Part shown: positions 7,458-16,669 of the stretch, piece after piece
Numbering within the stretch: position 1 is the stretch's first letter
Layout of the letters: every line of letters starts with the position of its first letter
IMG/VR virus record: IMGVR_UViG_3300046167_000361
Span: 1-31,099 of that record
Length of the DNA stretch: 31,099 nt
Strand: one strand, 5' to 3'
Source of the DNA: a virus
Translations under genes and position numbers: made by a program
Notes under the pieces: generated by a model
The model's input: the letters and a program-made list of their open reading frames with translations, nothing else
The model's database searches: none
Told to the model about the DNA's origin: nothing

Positions 7458-10032
7458 TTAACCGAGTCCTGCCTCCTGTACAATGTTCCTATCTAAACTC
7501 TGTGCAGATGTTACGTCATTTGAGGTAACGTATGCCTGTATTGGTTGTTGTGTCTGACCTGCTACCTGCTTCGGCTAATTGACTTGTTTCACTTGCTCCC
7601 ACTACATTAAATGCAGGTGCTTGTGCTTGACCTCCTCCAATACCGCCAACACTTGTACTCGGTGATGCACTTCCGCCTCTCACTTGACCACCCAACGAAC
7701 TCGCAACACTCTTTGTCTTTTTTGTGGCTCTCATTACTCCAGAAATAATCCCTGCCGCCGCAACTCCATAACCTACCAATGCAGGTATCGCCGCAGGAAA
7801 CCCTAATGCTAATGTTTTTGAAAAACCTGTCGCAACAGATCCTCCACTCTCAACACCTTGCAAACTTGCCTCTGCCGTTGCCTTTGTTGCTTTTGACTTC
7901 AACACTCCCAAATCAATTAACAACTCCTCTGCCGCCATCATTTGTTTTGCAATTAATGCCGCTCTCCCCAAAGCACTCTCCTCTCCTGCGAGTTTGACTA
8001 CGTTATCTAATGTTTGTAATTTCTCTTGACGTTTTCCTTGTTCAAGTTCTGCCTCTTGTTCGGCAATCCCTTTCATTAATTCCATTTTCTGCTCCTCCGA
8101 AAGCAGTTCGTCATCTAATATCGCTTGTCTTCTCTCATTCAATAACAACCTCTGCTCTTCAAAAGCCAAAGCCTCCTCTTCTTTTGTTAAAGCGAGTTCA
8201 CTCATTCTCTCCTCTTGTTTCTTGGCTCTCTCCTCCTTTTCCTTTTCGTCATCACTTATTTTCGCCTCTGCCTCTAATTGGTCGTAATAATCATTAACCG
8301 ACTTTATTGCCTCCCTCTTATCTGTTTCTGTTAGTTTAAGTGCCTCAATTTCTTCTAACGCTCTTTTTCTTTTTCTTTGTGCCTTTGCAAGATCTGTGGT
8401 GTCTTGTAAATCCTCCGATTGTTTTGCGTATTTCTGCTCAATCTTGGCTAATTTCTCCAACTCCTTTTTTCTCTCTTCTAATCTCTTTTTTCTGTCCTCT
8501 TCACTTTCTGCCTCTTGTTGTTTCTTTTGTTCTTGTAATTTCTTATTTTCTTTGGCTTGTTGGACTCTCTCTGCTTTACCCTCTTGTTGAGCGGCAAATC
8601 TTGCGATAGCCGTTACACGATTAACTGCCGCCTGTTTAAACTTCTCAACTCCTGCTTGTATTCTCTCCGTTCCTTTGACTAATGCATCTTTTGCCTCATT
8701 GATATTTGCCTCAACTTCTGCCTTGTCAATAGCTTTCCCAATAATCGGCACATCTGCTAACGCTAACATCGCCTCGTTTGCAAACAATTTTATGCCGTTT
8801 CCTAATATTGTCAAATAACCAACCATAATGTCAGTAGCACCGCCAACAAATAACTTCATCTCCGTCCACCTTTCATTAAACGCAAACGCAATTACATCAA
8901 CAACAAACCCCAAATTTGAAATTGCCCAAGTTAACCCCTGCACTACGTTTCTCTGTAAATCGTTTATCGGTCCAGATCCGTCCTCAATACCTAATAAAAA
9001 CCCCTCCCAAGCAGAGCCGAGTTTAGTCATATCTCCCTCCAGATTATCCAAACGAACTTCTGCCATTTTCTGTGCTGATCCCTCTGCATTTAAAAATTGA
9101 CTTTCTAAATCATTAAGTTGATCTTTACCTGTTGATGCCAAGTTAAGTAACGACTTTGCACCATTAATCCCCACCAACTCAATAGCCGTATTCAATCCAT
9201 TTGACGAGTTGTTTACCTTGTCCATTGCCTCCTCCAGAGTCATTCCCTTTTTTGACAATTCAATAAAGGTCTTTGATAACCCTGTCCCTGCCATTGATCC
9301 AGAAATCCCTCTGTCTGCTAACGCACCTAATAAAGCCGTAGTTTTTTCAACCGACACACCTGCCGCACTCGCAACAGGGGCAACCATTTTCATTGACTCT
9401 CTTAACTTCTCAAAATCTAATGCCGAGCGACTTGTTGATAAAGCCATAACATCAACAACTCTTTGTGTTTCCTCTGTTGATAAACCAAAACCTTTGACCG
9501 TAGCACCTGCAAAAGCCGCCGCACTTGCTAAATCAACCTCCAAAGATGCCGCCAAATCTAATATCGCAGGGGTTGAGTTCTGAATGTCATCAATCGTAAA
9601 ACCTAACTTCGCTAATTCGGTCTGTAAATCCAAAACTTGTTTAGCCGTAAATGCCGTTGTTGCTCCTAATTGTTTTGCTTGATTAGTAACCGCCTCCAAC
9701 TCTTCTGCCGTCTTTCCTGTAACTGCTCGTAAAGTAGAAACTCCTTTGCTAAATTCTGCGCCCTTTTGAGCCGCCTTTGCGAACACTCCAACCAATGCAC
9801 CTACTCCAACCACCAAAGCACCAACTCCTGTGCTTATCATCGCTATTTTTAACGAATTTAAAGCAGGTATAGCTGAAAATACACCTTGTTTGATGCCTCC
9901 AAATATTCCTCCAACACCCTTGCTTGTTTTTTTAGCTGACTTATTGGTTTTCCCTAATTCATTGTTTAACTTGCCAACCTGTTTAGATGCCGAGCCTGTT
10001 TCAATCTTTATAATTATTTTTTCCGTAGCCAT
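7458..10032 (-). CDS. Tape measure protein, one frame break near the end
   Basis: About 857 residues. The N terminus (MATEKIIIKIETGSASKQVG) is followed by hydrophobic Gly/Val-rich segments (residues ~45-90) and a core like the TP901-type minor tail protein: AVTGKTAEELEAVTNQAKQL and GISGSMAGTGLSKTFIELSK. Residues ~480-680 form a charged Lys/Glu/Gln coiled coil, then an Ala/Gly-rich hydrophobic region. The first frame stops at 7516, but removing one G in GCAGGTAGC (about 7565) gives the normal-looking end AVAGQTQQPIQAYVTSNDVT ... NIVQEAGLG with TAA at 7458. The protein sets tail length and is released on infection; at about 1.5 angstrom per residue the tail would be near 130 nm. It is the longest gene, as usual in siphophages. 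Confidence 0.9.
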
Positions 10033-10163
10033 TGTATCTCTTTTACAAGTTGTTTATATCCGTCCTTTAATGTAACAGGTAATTTATTTTTACCTTGTGC
10101 TATTCTTATGTTTTCGGTTTCTCCATTACAATGTGGTAAAACCTGTAATATATTTTTTATCAT
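10014..10163 (-). CDS. 49-residue protein between tail genes
   Basis: MIKNILQVLPHCNGETENIR is the N terminus, and the C terminus is KDGYKQLVKEIQWLRKK. The start overlaps the upstream tail gene's stop as ATGA and the end overlaps the tape-measure start by 19 bases, so the three genes are translationally coupled. It is small, basic and of unknown function. It could be a tail-assembly accessory, by position only. Confidence 0.5.
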   Translation of the reverse strand: MIKNILQVLPHCNGETENIRIAQGKNKLPVTLKDGYKQLVKEIQWLRKK

Positions 10164-12220
10164 ACCTCGTTTAATAGTTCAATTTTACTTTCTCCTGTCT
10201 TTAAATTTGTGGTAATTTTATTTATTAAATACCTCCTGCCATTTATATCAAACCTATCTGCTAATGTGAAATTTAACAAGATTTTTAATGGTAGATATGC
10301 AGTGACTTTTGTTAATCTTCTTTTTGGATTAAATATGTCTTGAATATAGGTCTTGTAAAACCTCTCAAATAATGTGTCTGTAAATGCAGTAGTACGTGTA
10401 AACTCGTTTACTTCTGGTTTGAAATTTATATTTTCCGATGAAACTGCTGCATTAAATGTTCTGCTATTTGACGGCATATTTATTTGACCACTTGCGTTTG
10501 AAATACTTAAAAAATCTCCATTGTTGTCAATCAATGTAACTATGTTTATACTTTTATTTTGTCCGTCATCTTTTATGGTGTTATAAACAGGGTAAAACAA
10601 TAGTGGATCTCCCTTGTATGGCTCTTGGTTGTCATCTACATTCCAACCCCATTGTATTGTAGTATCTGTTTCATCATTAACATCAATAAGTCGTTCATAC
10701 TTCATATGCCCAAAGGGTGCTTGTATGTTGTATATTTTTCCGTCAACAAACCTACCTCCAACACTTTGTTGGTAAAACTCCTCACCCCATTCTGATCCAA
10801 ATAGTTGTTGGTGGAACGCAGAGAAAAAAGTGTCTGTATCTTTATAACCTATATTAATTCGTCTATATGGTAACGCTACATCAACTTGACTCTTTTTAAC
10901 ATCAATGTATTGGCTAATATCATAAGCACCTGTAATAGATCTTTTATTTGTATAATAATTGTCTAACGTATCCACATATATTGTTCCGTCTGTTTCGACA
11001 AATGTGGTTAGGTTAAACATCTTAAACAATCCTGTCAAAAAATCAATGGTTTTCATTTCTGGGATTTGTTGAGGTATAATAAATTCTGTTACAGGTACAA
11101 TCTGTATAGTGTCTGCCTCCCACCTCTCATTTGAACAACCGATAGGTACTCCTAATGGTCTCCAATCTATATCCCAAAATATGTTTGTAAACGTAACTGT
11201 ATTTGTGTGCTTAATAATAACTTTAAAATTATTTCGCAAATCTGTTGCCCTACTATCTAGATCAATGTTAATACTTGTTCCTGTCCAAGTTGCTGACTGG
11301 TAAATAATGTCTTCATTCTCATAAATTACAATTTGAATTGGCTCATTGTTTGTTCTTTGTATTCTTAAATCAATATCACAATAGTAATTTTCAAAAGGTA
11401 TAAAAGAAATTTCATTATCAACCACAAATGCAAACTGTTGGTAATCTGACGGAAACTCAATAAGTGTTTCGTAAAATTGTATTTGCTCATCTTTTGCTAC
11501 TTCGCCTTTTTTTCTGTGCAACCACATAAACAAATCGTTATACGTAGGGTTGGTATCATTAAAAAAATCTGTACTAAATGTCAGTCCGTATTTACTCTCA
11601 ATTGCCTCAACTATTCTCGGCACTCTTAACGCATATTTTAAATTGTCCCAACGCACTCCTTGTAACGTACTACTATAAAAAAGATTTCCAGAATTTGCTT
11701 CTGTAATTCCACTATCATAAAACAACCTTTGCGTGTGTGTGATTAGTGGGCAAATAATATCATTTGTTGCAGGATTATCTTCTAATTTGTTGATAACCTC
11801 ATCTGCTGAATAGGAGTCGTTATATTGGTTTAACGGTAATGATCCTAGTTTGTCCTCGCCTATAATATCCTTTAAACTAACAGTATTGCCAAAAAAAGTA
11901 ATTCTGTATGCGTATGGTTTTTTGTTTCTTAAATCGACTCCGTCTAACTTGACTTTTCCATTTTTAAAAGGTAGGTCGTTTAATTCTAACGTAGCATCAA
12001 CTTTTAACCTCGCATCGAAACCACCGTCTATATCGAAATTATAGTAGTGTTTAAATACTTTATTATTCGTTTTTGAAGCAGGAATTGTGAATGTTTTGGT
12101 AAACTCTGTAAATACCTTTTGAATGTCTTTAACATCTTGTATGGTTTGTGTAATAGATACGCTCTCGTCCTTAAAAACATCTAACCTCTGACTCCCTATG
12201 TATAATTGAATGCTCTGCAC
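10160..12220 (-). CDS. Large tail protein (distal tail/baseplate type)
   Basis: 686 residues. The N-terminal ~120 residues (VFTEFTKTFTIPASKTNNKV, FKHYYNFDIDGGFDARLKVD, YRITFFGNTVSLKDIIGEDK) are very like a family I know as a conserved structural protein of many Bacteroidota phages, always beside tape measure genes. The middle is beta-rich, and the C terminus (RLTKVTAYLPLKILLNFTLA) resembles the end of distal-tail/hub proteins. It probably belongs to the tail tip or baseplate that carries fibres. No enzymatic motif is seen. Its start shares its first base with the upstream stop at 12220. Confidence 0.65.
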   Translation of the reverse strand: MQSIQLYIGSQRLDVFKDESVSITQTIQDVKDIQKVFTEFTKTFTIPASKTNNKVFKHYYNFDIDGGFDARLKVDATLELNDLPFKNGKVKLDGVDLRNKKPYAYRITFFGNTVSLKDIIGEDKLGSLPLNQYNDSYSADEVINKLEDNPATNDIICPLITHTQRLFYDSGITEANSGNLFYSSTLQGVRWDNLKYALRVPRIVEAIESKYGLTFSTDFFNDTNPTYNDLFMWLHRKKGEVAKDEQIQFYETLIEFPSDYQQFAFVVDNEISFIPFENYYCDIDLRIQRTNNEPIQIVIYENEDIIYQSATWTGTSINIDLDSRATDLRNNFKVIIKHTNTVTFTNIFWDIDWRPLGVPIGCSNERWEADTIQIVPVTEFIIPQQIPEMKTIDFLTGLFKMFNLTTFVETDGTIYVDTLDNYYTNKRSITGAYDISQYIDVKKSQVDVALPYRRINIGYKDTDTFFSAFHQQLFGSEWGEEFYQQSVGGRFVDGKIYNIQAPFGHMKYERLIDVNDETDTTIQWGWNVDDNQEPYKGDPLLFYPVYNTIKDDGQNKSINIVTLIDNNGDFLSISNASGQINMPSNSRTFNAAVSSENINFKPEVNEFTRTTAFTDTLFERFYKTYIQDIFNPKRRLTKVTAYLPLKILLNFTLADRFDINGRRYLINKITTNLKTGESKIELLNEV

Positions 12221-13341
12221 TATCTTATGTTGTTTATTATGTCAAACGACCTTTCAAACTCTATTGTATAATTTGCTAACTTGTCATTTCTACTTGTCTT
12301 GTATCTTACATTTTTTGTCTTAATATTAACAGGTATTGTCTGTCCATTATCTAAATACCAGATCTGTTCGCTTAACATTAATTGTTTGATCACTTCATTG
12401 TAGTCATCATTCACAAAACCTGTATTCATTGTAATGGTGTCTTGACCATTAACCATAAAAGACTGTTGTTGATGTTGGTATGTTTTGTATGACAAATCTG
12501 CTTGGCTGAATATACTCGCCTTGTACTCCTCTCCTTTTACTCTTGTGTTTTCTACTGACTTTTTGAAAAACCAAATGTCTTGAAATGCACCGAACTTGTT
12601 CACAAAAGTAACCCTGTATGGTACATACCTACACTCATCTAAATAATAAACATCAACCGTCTTGGTAGTTGTTGGTGTGTTAATTACCACTTTGGTAACG
12701 CAACTCTCCAATTCCTCCATAAAAGATGTTAAACAACTGCTCCCAACAAAAGTCCCTCCTGCCGTTTCAACTCTATTTTGGTAATCCTCAACATTTTCAA
12801 GTTGAGCATAAACGATCATATCGTCTGTGTTGGTTGATGTTGTAAGCGTTTCAGTATTGACTAACTCGTCTTCGCAATAAAAATCAACTGTTGTATTTGT
12901 CTGTGCATAAATTGGTACGTGCAAATCACTCCCATTCAATATGTATAATGTTCTATTTGACATTAACAGGTCTTGTGATAAACTTGGATTAACACCCTCC
13001 TCAAAATATCCGTAGCCGTCTAAACCTATGTAATCAACAGACGTTGGGTTTTCTGTTCCTGCACTTGTTGTCAAGGTAAAGACAGGACGTACCCATACTG
13101 CATAGCTATTATAGTCACTATCAAACTCCAACTCAATAAAATCCTTTATTAATTCAGCAATCTCAAAAACCACAAAATTGTTTGTCCCTATTGGTGTTTT
13201 AGTTAATGTATATCTTAACTCTGTTGGGGTTGTCTGGAACTCTCCTGTATAAATGTATAACTGCATTTCTGCTGATATTAAGTTTCCAGAACTTGGTATT
13301 ACTTTTATAAAATACGGACTTCGTGTATTGATTATGCTCAT
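12220..13341 (-). CDS. Tail tip-associated protein
   Basis: 373 residues, beta-rich, starting MSIINTRSPYFIKVIPSSGN. Several cysteines lie in the middle (SSCLTSFMEELESCVTKVVI) and the C terminus is YTIEFERSFDIINNIR. The repeated strand pattern and the tight coupling with the large tail protein suggest a second tail-tip component. I associate this pair with Bacteroidota siphophages. No domain can be named with confidence. Confidence 0.55.
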   Translation of the reverse strand: MSIINTRSPYFIKVIPSSGNLISAEMQLYIYTGEFQTTPTELRYTLTKTPIGTNNFVVFEIAELIKDFIELEFDSDYNSYAVWVRPVFTLTTSAGTENPTSVDYIGLDGYGYFEEGVNPSLSQDLLMSNRTLYILNGSDLHVPIYAQTNTTVDFYCEDELVNTETLTTSTNTDDMIVYAQLENVEDYQNRVETAGGTFVGSSCLTSFMEELESCVTKVVINTPTTTKTVDVYYLDECRYVPYRVTFVNKFGAFQDIWFFKKSVENTRVKGEEYKASIFSQADLSYKTYQHQQQSFMVNGQDTITMNTGFVNDDYNEVIKQLMLSEQIWYLDNGQTIPVNIKTKNVRYKTSRNDKLANYTIEFERSFDIINNIR

Positions 13342-13928
13342 TTCTGTTCTTTTTGTCTTTTGTAAAACTCTTCTCTTATTTCATCTGCCAAATCCATTGC
13401 AAACGCAATAGCGGCTTTTTTAGGGAGTTTCTTTTTTGAAACGTTATAAGGGTTGGTAAAAAATAAAGACGGCTTTATCCCCCTATTATAAATGTTCCCT
13501 GCTATAATCCTCCCAATGGTTTGATAGTCTCCTCTTTTAAATCTGCCTTTTTCGTCCCTTAATCTGTAACCCTTTCTTTTTGCCCAATCTCCAACACTAC
13601 TTGCAAAATCATCAAAACTCCCTTTGAATGTACCTCGTCCAAATTTATAAGGCGACAAAGGTGCTTGTTGACCTCTTATTGCTTTTTTCCCTCCGATCAC
13701 TTTGCTTGGGTCTTTTCCCTTGACTCCCTTATCAACAAAGTTTCCGTACTTTCCTAAATCAAAAATAACAAACGAACTTTTTTCGCCAACTATTGTTTTG
13801 TAGCTTAAACCTGCATAGAGCCGTCCAGTATCTGTTTTCTTTTTGCGTGTAAGGTTAGACCTCGATTTTGCAATAACATTCCTGCCAAAGTCATTTAAAG
13901 CCGTATTAAGGTGTTTTAAGTAAGACAT
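13338..13928 (-). CDS. Tail completion/neck-like protein (HK97 gp10 type)
   Basis: 196 basic residues. SYLKHLNTALNDFGRNVIAK begins a helix, followed by KKKTDTGRLYAGLSY and a region with YGNFVDKGVKGKDPS, the 'Y..FVE.G' pattern of HK97-gp10-like proteins that sit at the head-tail joint or tail terminus. The C terminus is helical and charged (ADEIREEFYKRQKEQK). It overlaps both neighbours by a few bases. The role is inferred from the motif and place. Confidence 0.6.
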   Translation of the reverse strand: MSYLKHLNTALNDFGRNVIAKSRSNLTRKKKTDTGRLYAGLSYKTIVGEKSSFVIFDLGKYGNFVDKGVKGKDPSKVIGGKKAIRGQQAPLSPYKFGRGTFKGSFDDFASSVGDWAKRKGYRLRDEKGRFKRGDYQTIGRIIAGNIYNRGIKPSLFFTNPYNVSKKKLPKKAAIAFAMDLADEIREEFYKRQKEQK

Positions 13929-14405
13929 CTATTTATATTGTTTCGTGTTTCCACTTGAAATGTGAATGCCCAACCTGCAACCAGATTTTCAAATCTGTCT
14001 TTAAACGGCTCTGCAACTACTGTTTCCCTCATTATCCTTGTATTGCCGTCATTTAGATCTCCAGAATTGAACTCGTCTGTAATATGGTTTCCTGCATTTA
14101 GCATTGTATTTAAAACGTAATTCTCATTATCTGTCGAATAGATTGTTGGCTCATTTTCTGTGCTATCGTTATGTACAATATCCATAAATAAAACGGTAAT
14201 ATTGTAGGTAATAATCGTGCTACTAAATTGTGCCGTATTGACTATCGTGTGAGCCAAAGGAAAAATAGTTTGTTTATTTAAATCAACCTCCTGAAATGTC
14301 CCCAACAGTAAAGGTGTTTATGTTCTTATTAGCCAAAGCCGTATCTCGTAAAATTTCTATTACATCAATATAACTCCTTGCTCCTTGATATTCATTTACT
14401 GCCAT
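13916..14405 (-). CDS. Tail terminator-like protein, one frame break
   Basis: The true start is probably the ATG at 14405 (MAVNEYQGARSYIDVIEILR). That frame stops after about 38 residues, while the family-like continuation TFQEVDLNKQTIFPLAHTIV begins in another frame. Removing one G from GGGG at 14300-14303 joins INTFTVG to TFQEVDLN and gives 162 residues. The latter part has VNTAQFSSTIITYNITVLFM and FENLVAGWAFTFQVE. Small proteins of this size before gp10-like genes often are tail terminators or connectors, but the call is mainly positional. Confidence 0.55.
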
Positions 14406-15162
14406 TATTTAAATTTTTTCTTAATGTTATTGTCTTCGATCATTGCCTTGTCTTTTTTGAATGCCAACATCGTTAAACAGAAATTAACATTTAATTTTGT
14501 CACATTTTCAAATTTCGTAATGTCTCCATTACAGAGTGTGTAGATAGATTGGTAATATCCCCATTTTTTACCAAATCCTGCCGTAGAAGTCGTTGTGCTT
14601 CCTTGTTCTCCCCCTCCTCCAAATAGTTCATCATAACGCTCGTGCAATCTATTCCTAAACTCCAAAAAAAAACCACACTACTGACAACTGCAGACATCGG
14701 CATATTTAGCATAGCCTCGTGGAATAAATCTCCCTTGTACTCATCAATTAAATACTTTTCTTTATGCTCCTTTACTATTGGTCTGTACAATACCGCCATT
14801 GCTTTTTCAATGTTATTCATATCGTGAATGTAAGTGTCCAGATCAACATACTCTCCGTAGGTCATCTCCTCCAAATCTGGAATAAAACCAAACGTGCTAT
14901 CGCCCATTTTAAATTTAGTAACTAACTTTGGTTGTTTAATGAGTATATCCGTTATCTGTGTAACGATCCTCTCAAAATCAACTAAACGCATTTTGTTAGC
15001 ATATTCATAAGGTAAACCACAAAAAATCTCAATCATTTTAAGGTAAATAAACCTCTCACTATTTTTATCGTCTTTGTTTGACTTAATGATTTTTTCGTAC
15101 TCCTTGTACTGCTTTAATGTGATGTCATCTAAACTCTGTGGTATGTTAATTTCTACTTCCAT
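14405..15162 (-). CDS. Tail assembly chaperone-like protein with -1 frame change
   Basis: Starts at the ATG 15162 (MEVEINIPQSLDDITLKQYK), directly after motif C. The zero frame ends at 14500. A second frame, -1 relative to it, runs to 14405 and carries FGKKWGYYQSIYTLCNGDIT and KLNVNFCLTMLAFKKDKAMI, which I recognise as the usual C terminus of this phage protein type. Changing frame in the G run at 14610-14614 (LEEG-GEQGSTTT) gives 252 residues. N-terminal features include KQYKEYEKIIKSNKDDKNSE. The change could be a missing G in the read or a programmed -1 frameshift as in lambda G/GT tail chaperones; a T9 run at about 14666-14674 is another possible slip site. It leads the tail operon. Confidence 0.55.
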
Positions 15163-15164
15163 AA

Positions 15165-15174
15165 TTGTATAACG
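15165..15174 (-). promoter_or_regulatory. Late leader/promoter motif, copy C
   Basis: Minus strand CGTTATACAA, then TT and the ATG at 15162. It follows a terminator by 31 bases, and no host-type TTG/TAnnTTTG pair fits between them, so this motif is the best candidate for the start signal of the tail operon. Confidence 0.5.
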
Positions 15175-15193
15175 ATTTTTTAAATTTATTTTA
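15168..15193 (-). repeat. 26-base direct repeat, copy 1
   Basis: Identical over 26 bases to 20407-20432, and in both places placed 5 bases before the ATG of an operon's first gene. It contains an A-rich block (AAATTTAAAAAA) and TCGTTATA. Its identity in two unrelated gene contexts suggests a regulatory unit. Confidence 0.85.
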
Positions 15194-15204
15194 GATCTAA
15201 TGTA

Positions 15205-15234
15205 CAAAAAAAGGGGTACATCTCTGTAACCCCT
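15205..15234 (-). terminator. Rho-independent terminator after the small-gene cassette
   Basis: Minus strand AGGGGTTACA, loop GAGA, TGTACCCCT, then T7. The stem has one bulged T. It separates the cassette at 15260-17463 from the tail operon. Confidence 0.8.
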
Positions 15235-15259
15235 CTTCAACTTAAAAAACAAAACTAAT

Positions 15260-15484
15260 CTACTTTGTAATAAATTTCGCTAATTCCTTGTATTTTTCTT
15301 GTATAAATCTTTTTTCGTGAGCAACCTCATCAAAGGTTAGTTGCACAATACTTGGTAAATCATTCATTAAATTATAAGCATTGAATGTGATAATAATTCC
15401 GTCTTCTAATTGCATATTAACTTCTCCGTTTTGACCTCCCCAAAGCGACTCCGTTCTGTCTATGTATATTTGTTCCTCTTTCAT
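15260..15484 (-). CDS. 74-residue hypothetical protein
   Basis: The ATG at 15484 overlaps the previous stop as ATGA and is preferred over an ATG 20 codons upstream. The protein begins MKEEQIYIDRTESLWGGQNG, continues NMQLEDGIIITFNAYNLMND and ends with a helix (KRFIQEKYKELAKFITK). Unknown function; last gene before the terminator. Confidence 0.6.
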   Translation of the reverse strand: MKEEQIYIDRTESLWGGQNGEVNMQLEDGIIITFNAYNLMNDLPSIVQLTFDEVAHEKRFIQEKYKELAKFITK

Positions 15485-15672
15485 TTTTCTAATTTTAACT
15501 GTTGGTATTCTTTTGATTGCATCGATCTCGAATGTCCGTACCATTCAAATAATATCTGCAACCTATCTTTTTTTAGTCGTGTAATATCTAATTCCTGTAA
15601 TAATGTCTGGAACTCTAAATCGTACTCCTTTGATCTTTTTAAGTGTTGTTCGTATCTCTCTTTTGTTGTCAT
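15481..15672 (-). CDS. 63-residue helical protein
   Basis: MTTKERYEQHLKRSKEYDLE and later LLQELDITRLKKDRLQILFE: a charged, probably coiled-coil protein. It is joined to both neighbours by ATGA overlaps. Unknown function. Confidence 0.6.
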   Translation of the reverse strand: MTTKERYEQHLKRSKEYDLEFQTLLQELDITRLKKDRLQILFEWYGHSRSMQSKEYQQLKLEK

Positions 15673-15821
15673 CTCATATTGTTTATGTAACTAATTATTC
15701 TGTCCCTCTCATCTCTCAACCCTGTCAATGTTATTGATCTGGGTGTGTAAGCGACCATTAAATCAATTTGTTTATTAACTTCTTTTAACTCGCCCTTTAA
15801 ATCATCTAATTGTGTTCTCAT
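15669..15821 (-). CDS. 50-residue helical protein
   Basis: MRTQLDDLKGELKEVNKQID, then TPRSITLTGLRDERDRIISY. Likely two helices. ATGA overlaps on both sides (15669-15672 and 15818-15821) support it. Unknown function. Confidence 0.6.
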   Translation of the reverse strand: MRTQLDDLKGELKEVNKQIDLMVAYTPRSITLTGLRDERDRIISYINNMR

Positions 15822-16012
15822 TTTTTTAAATTTTCTATTTCTTGTAATAACTTCTCAATGTAAACTGTTGCGTCCATTAACTCCTCCTGCAGATGTTTGA
15901 GCCAATCGGACAAAGATAGGTCGCCTCGCTCCATAGTAACTCCGTACTTCTTTTTTCCTATCTCTGCCCTCTCGTTTATACGATCAATGACTCTCTGTTC
16001 AATCTTGCTCAT
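15818..16012 (-). CDS. MazG-like small protein
   Basis: 64 residues with RAEIGKKKYGVTMERGDLSL and DWLKHLQEELMDATVYIEKL. This pattern is common in short phage proteins related to the helical MazG/dUTPase-like nucleotide pyrophosphohydrolase fold (the EE..DA segment would be part of the metal site). The domain is shorter than a full MazG, so enzymatic activity is uncertain. It may influence nucleotide pools or ppGpp. The single-base overlap with its upstream gene at 16012 suggests coupling. Confidence 0.6.
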   Translation of the reverse strand: MSKIEQRVIDRINERAEIGKKKYGVTMERGDLSLSDWLKHLQEELMDATVYIEKLLQEIENLKK

Positions 16013-16395
16013 TAATTTGTTCTAAATATGTAATAGTCCTCTTCTCCAAATGTGTACTCAAATTCCGATCCGTCATATCCAGAAAAGTGATGTCCATATC
16101 CGTCAGCATCTAAACAATTTTTTGCCGTCTTCTCCCAATCTAACTCAATCCACCAATATTTGTCTAAATCAGTACCTCCCAAATAACACTCCTCAACTGT
16201 ATTTTGTATCTCCTCAACAAAGGTCTCCCAAATAGTTTCTGCATTAATTACTCTGTACTCGTTTCCGTCAATCTCAATGTAAAAATCATTCTCTGAATTT
16301 AACGAGTTTTCAAACTCCTTGACCTCTTCTCTGTTAATGTCAAGTTCCAACTCTTCACTAATAAACTCTAAAATTTGTCTTTTAATTGTTTTCAT
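16012..16395 (-). CDS. 127-residue acidic hypothetical protein
   Basis: An acidic, Trp/Tyr-rich protein: MKTIKRQILEFISEELELDI, DFYIEIDGNEYRVINAETIW, and a C-terminal region with GGTDLDKYWWIELDWEKTAK and YGHHFSGYDGSEFEYTFGEE. The composition is DNA-mimic-like or anti-defence-like only in a loose sense; I do not recognise a family function. A GC hairpin (16413-16429) and the AAAAGACA leader precede it. Confidence 0.65.
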   Translation of the reverse strand: MKTIKRQILEFISEELELDINREEVKEFENSLNSENDFYIEIDGNEYRVINAETIWETFVEEIQNTVEECYLGGTDLDKYWWIELDWEKTAKNCLDADGYGHHFSGYDGSEFEYTFGEEDYYIFRTN

Positions 16396-16412
16396 TATTT
16401 TGTCTTTTAATT

Positions 16413-16429
16413 GGGGGCTATTAACCCCC
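16413..16429 (-). promoter_or_regulatory. Leader hairpin upstream of the 16395 gene
   Basis: Minus strand GGGGGTTAATAGCCCCC, a 5-bp GC stem with no T run. It lies 17 bases before the ATG and is followed by AATTAAAAGACAAAATA. A similar hairpin precedes the 17264 gene. It could stabilise the message end, shape the leader, or terminate weakly. Confidence 0.35.
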
Positions 16430-16439
16430 TTTGTTATTA

Positions 16440-16592
16440 TTATAATCTATCTAATTGTAAAACGCTATTCGCTGATTGTTCTGGTGTCTCTCCAAATGTT
16501 TTGTGAAACATTGCATAAGCAAACTGCATTTGGTCTTTTGTTAATTTTTTTCCTGTTCTTACTACTTTTACTACAAAATCTAAATACTCCAT
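16440..16592 (-). CDS. 50-residue hypothetical protein
   Basis: MEYLDFVVKVVRTGKKLTKD, then QMQFAYAMFHKTFGETPEQS. A promoter at 16621-16651 and the AATTTAAAAGATAAAAAAA leader lie just upstream, which supports it. Unknown function. Confidence 0.55.
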   Translation of the reverse strand: MEYLDFVVKVVRTGKKLTKDQMQFAYAMFHKTFGETPEQSANSVLQLDRL

Positions 16593-16620
16593 TTTTTTTA
16601 TCTTTTAAATTATTATACGT

Positions 16621-16651
16621 TAAATATAATACGTTAAATAGTTTTATCCAA
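16621..16651 (-). promoter_or_regulatory. Bacteroidota-type promoter
   Basis: Minus strand TTG (16649-16651), 20-base spacer, TATATTTA (16621-16628). The spacer ends AACGTAT, as in the promoter at 16965. It drives the gene at 16440-16592. Confidence 0.65.
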
Positions 16652-16669
16652 ATTTTTTAATAATTATTT

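Noticed and set aside
7779-10075. Several long plus-strand frames opposite the tape measure gene
   Set aside because: They are antisense shadows of a Lys/Glu/Ala-rich gene, rich in Leu/Pro/Ser without domain features, and lie opposite a clear protein.
15485-15544. Longer start for the gene ending at 15260
   Set aside because: The ATG at 15484 has the ATGA overlap used throughout this cassette; the extension lies inside the upstream gene.
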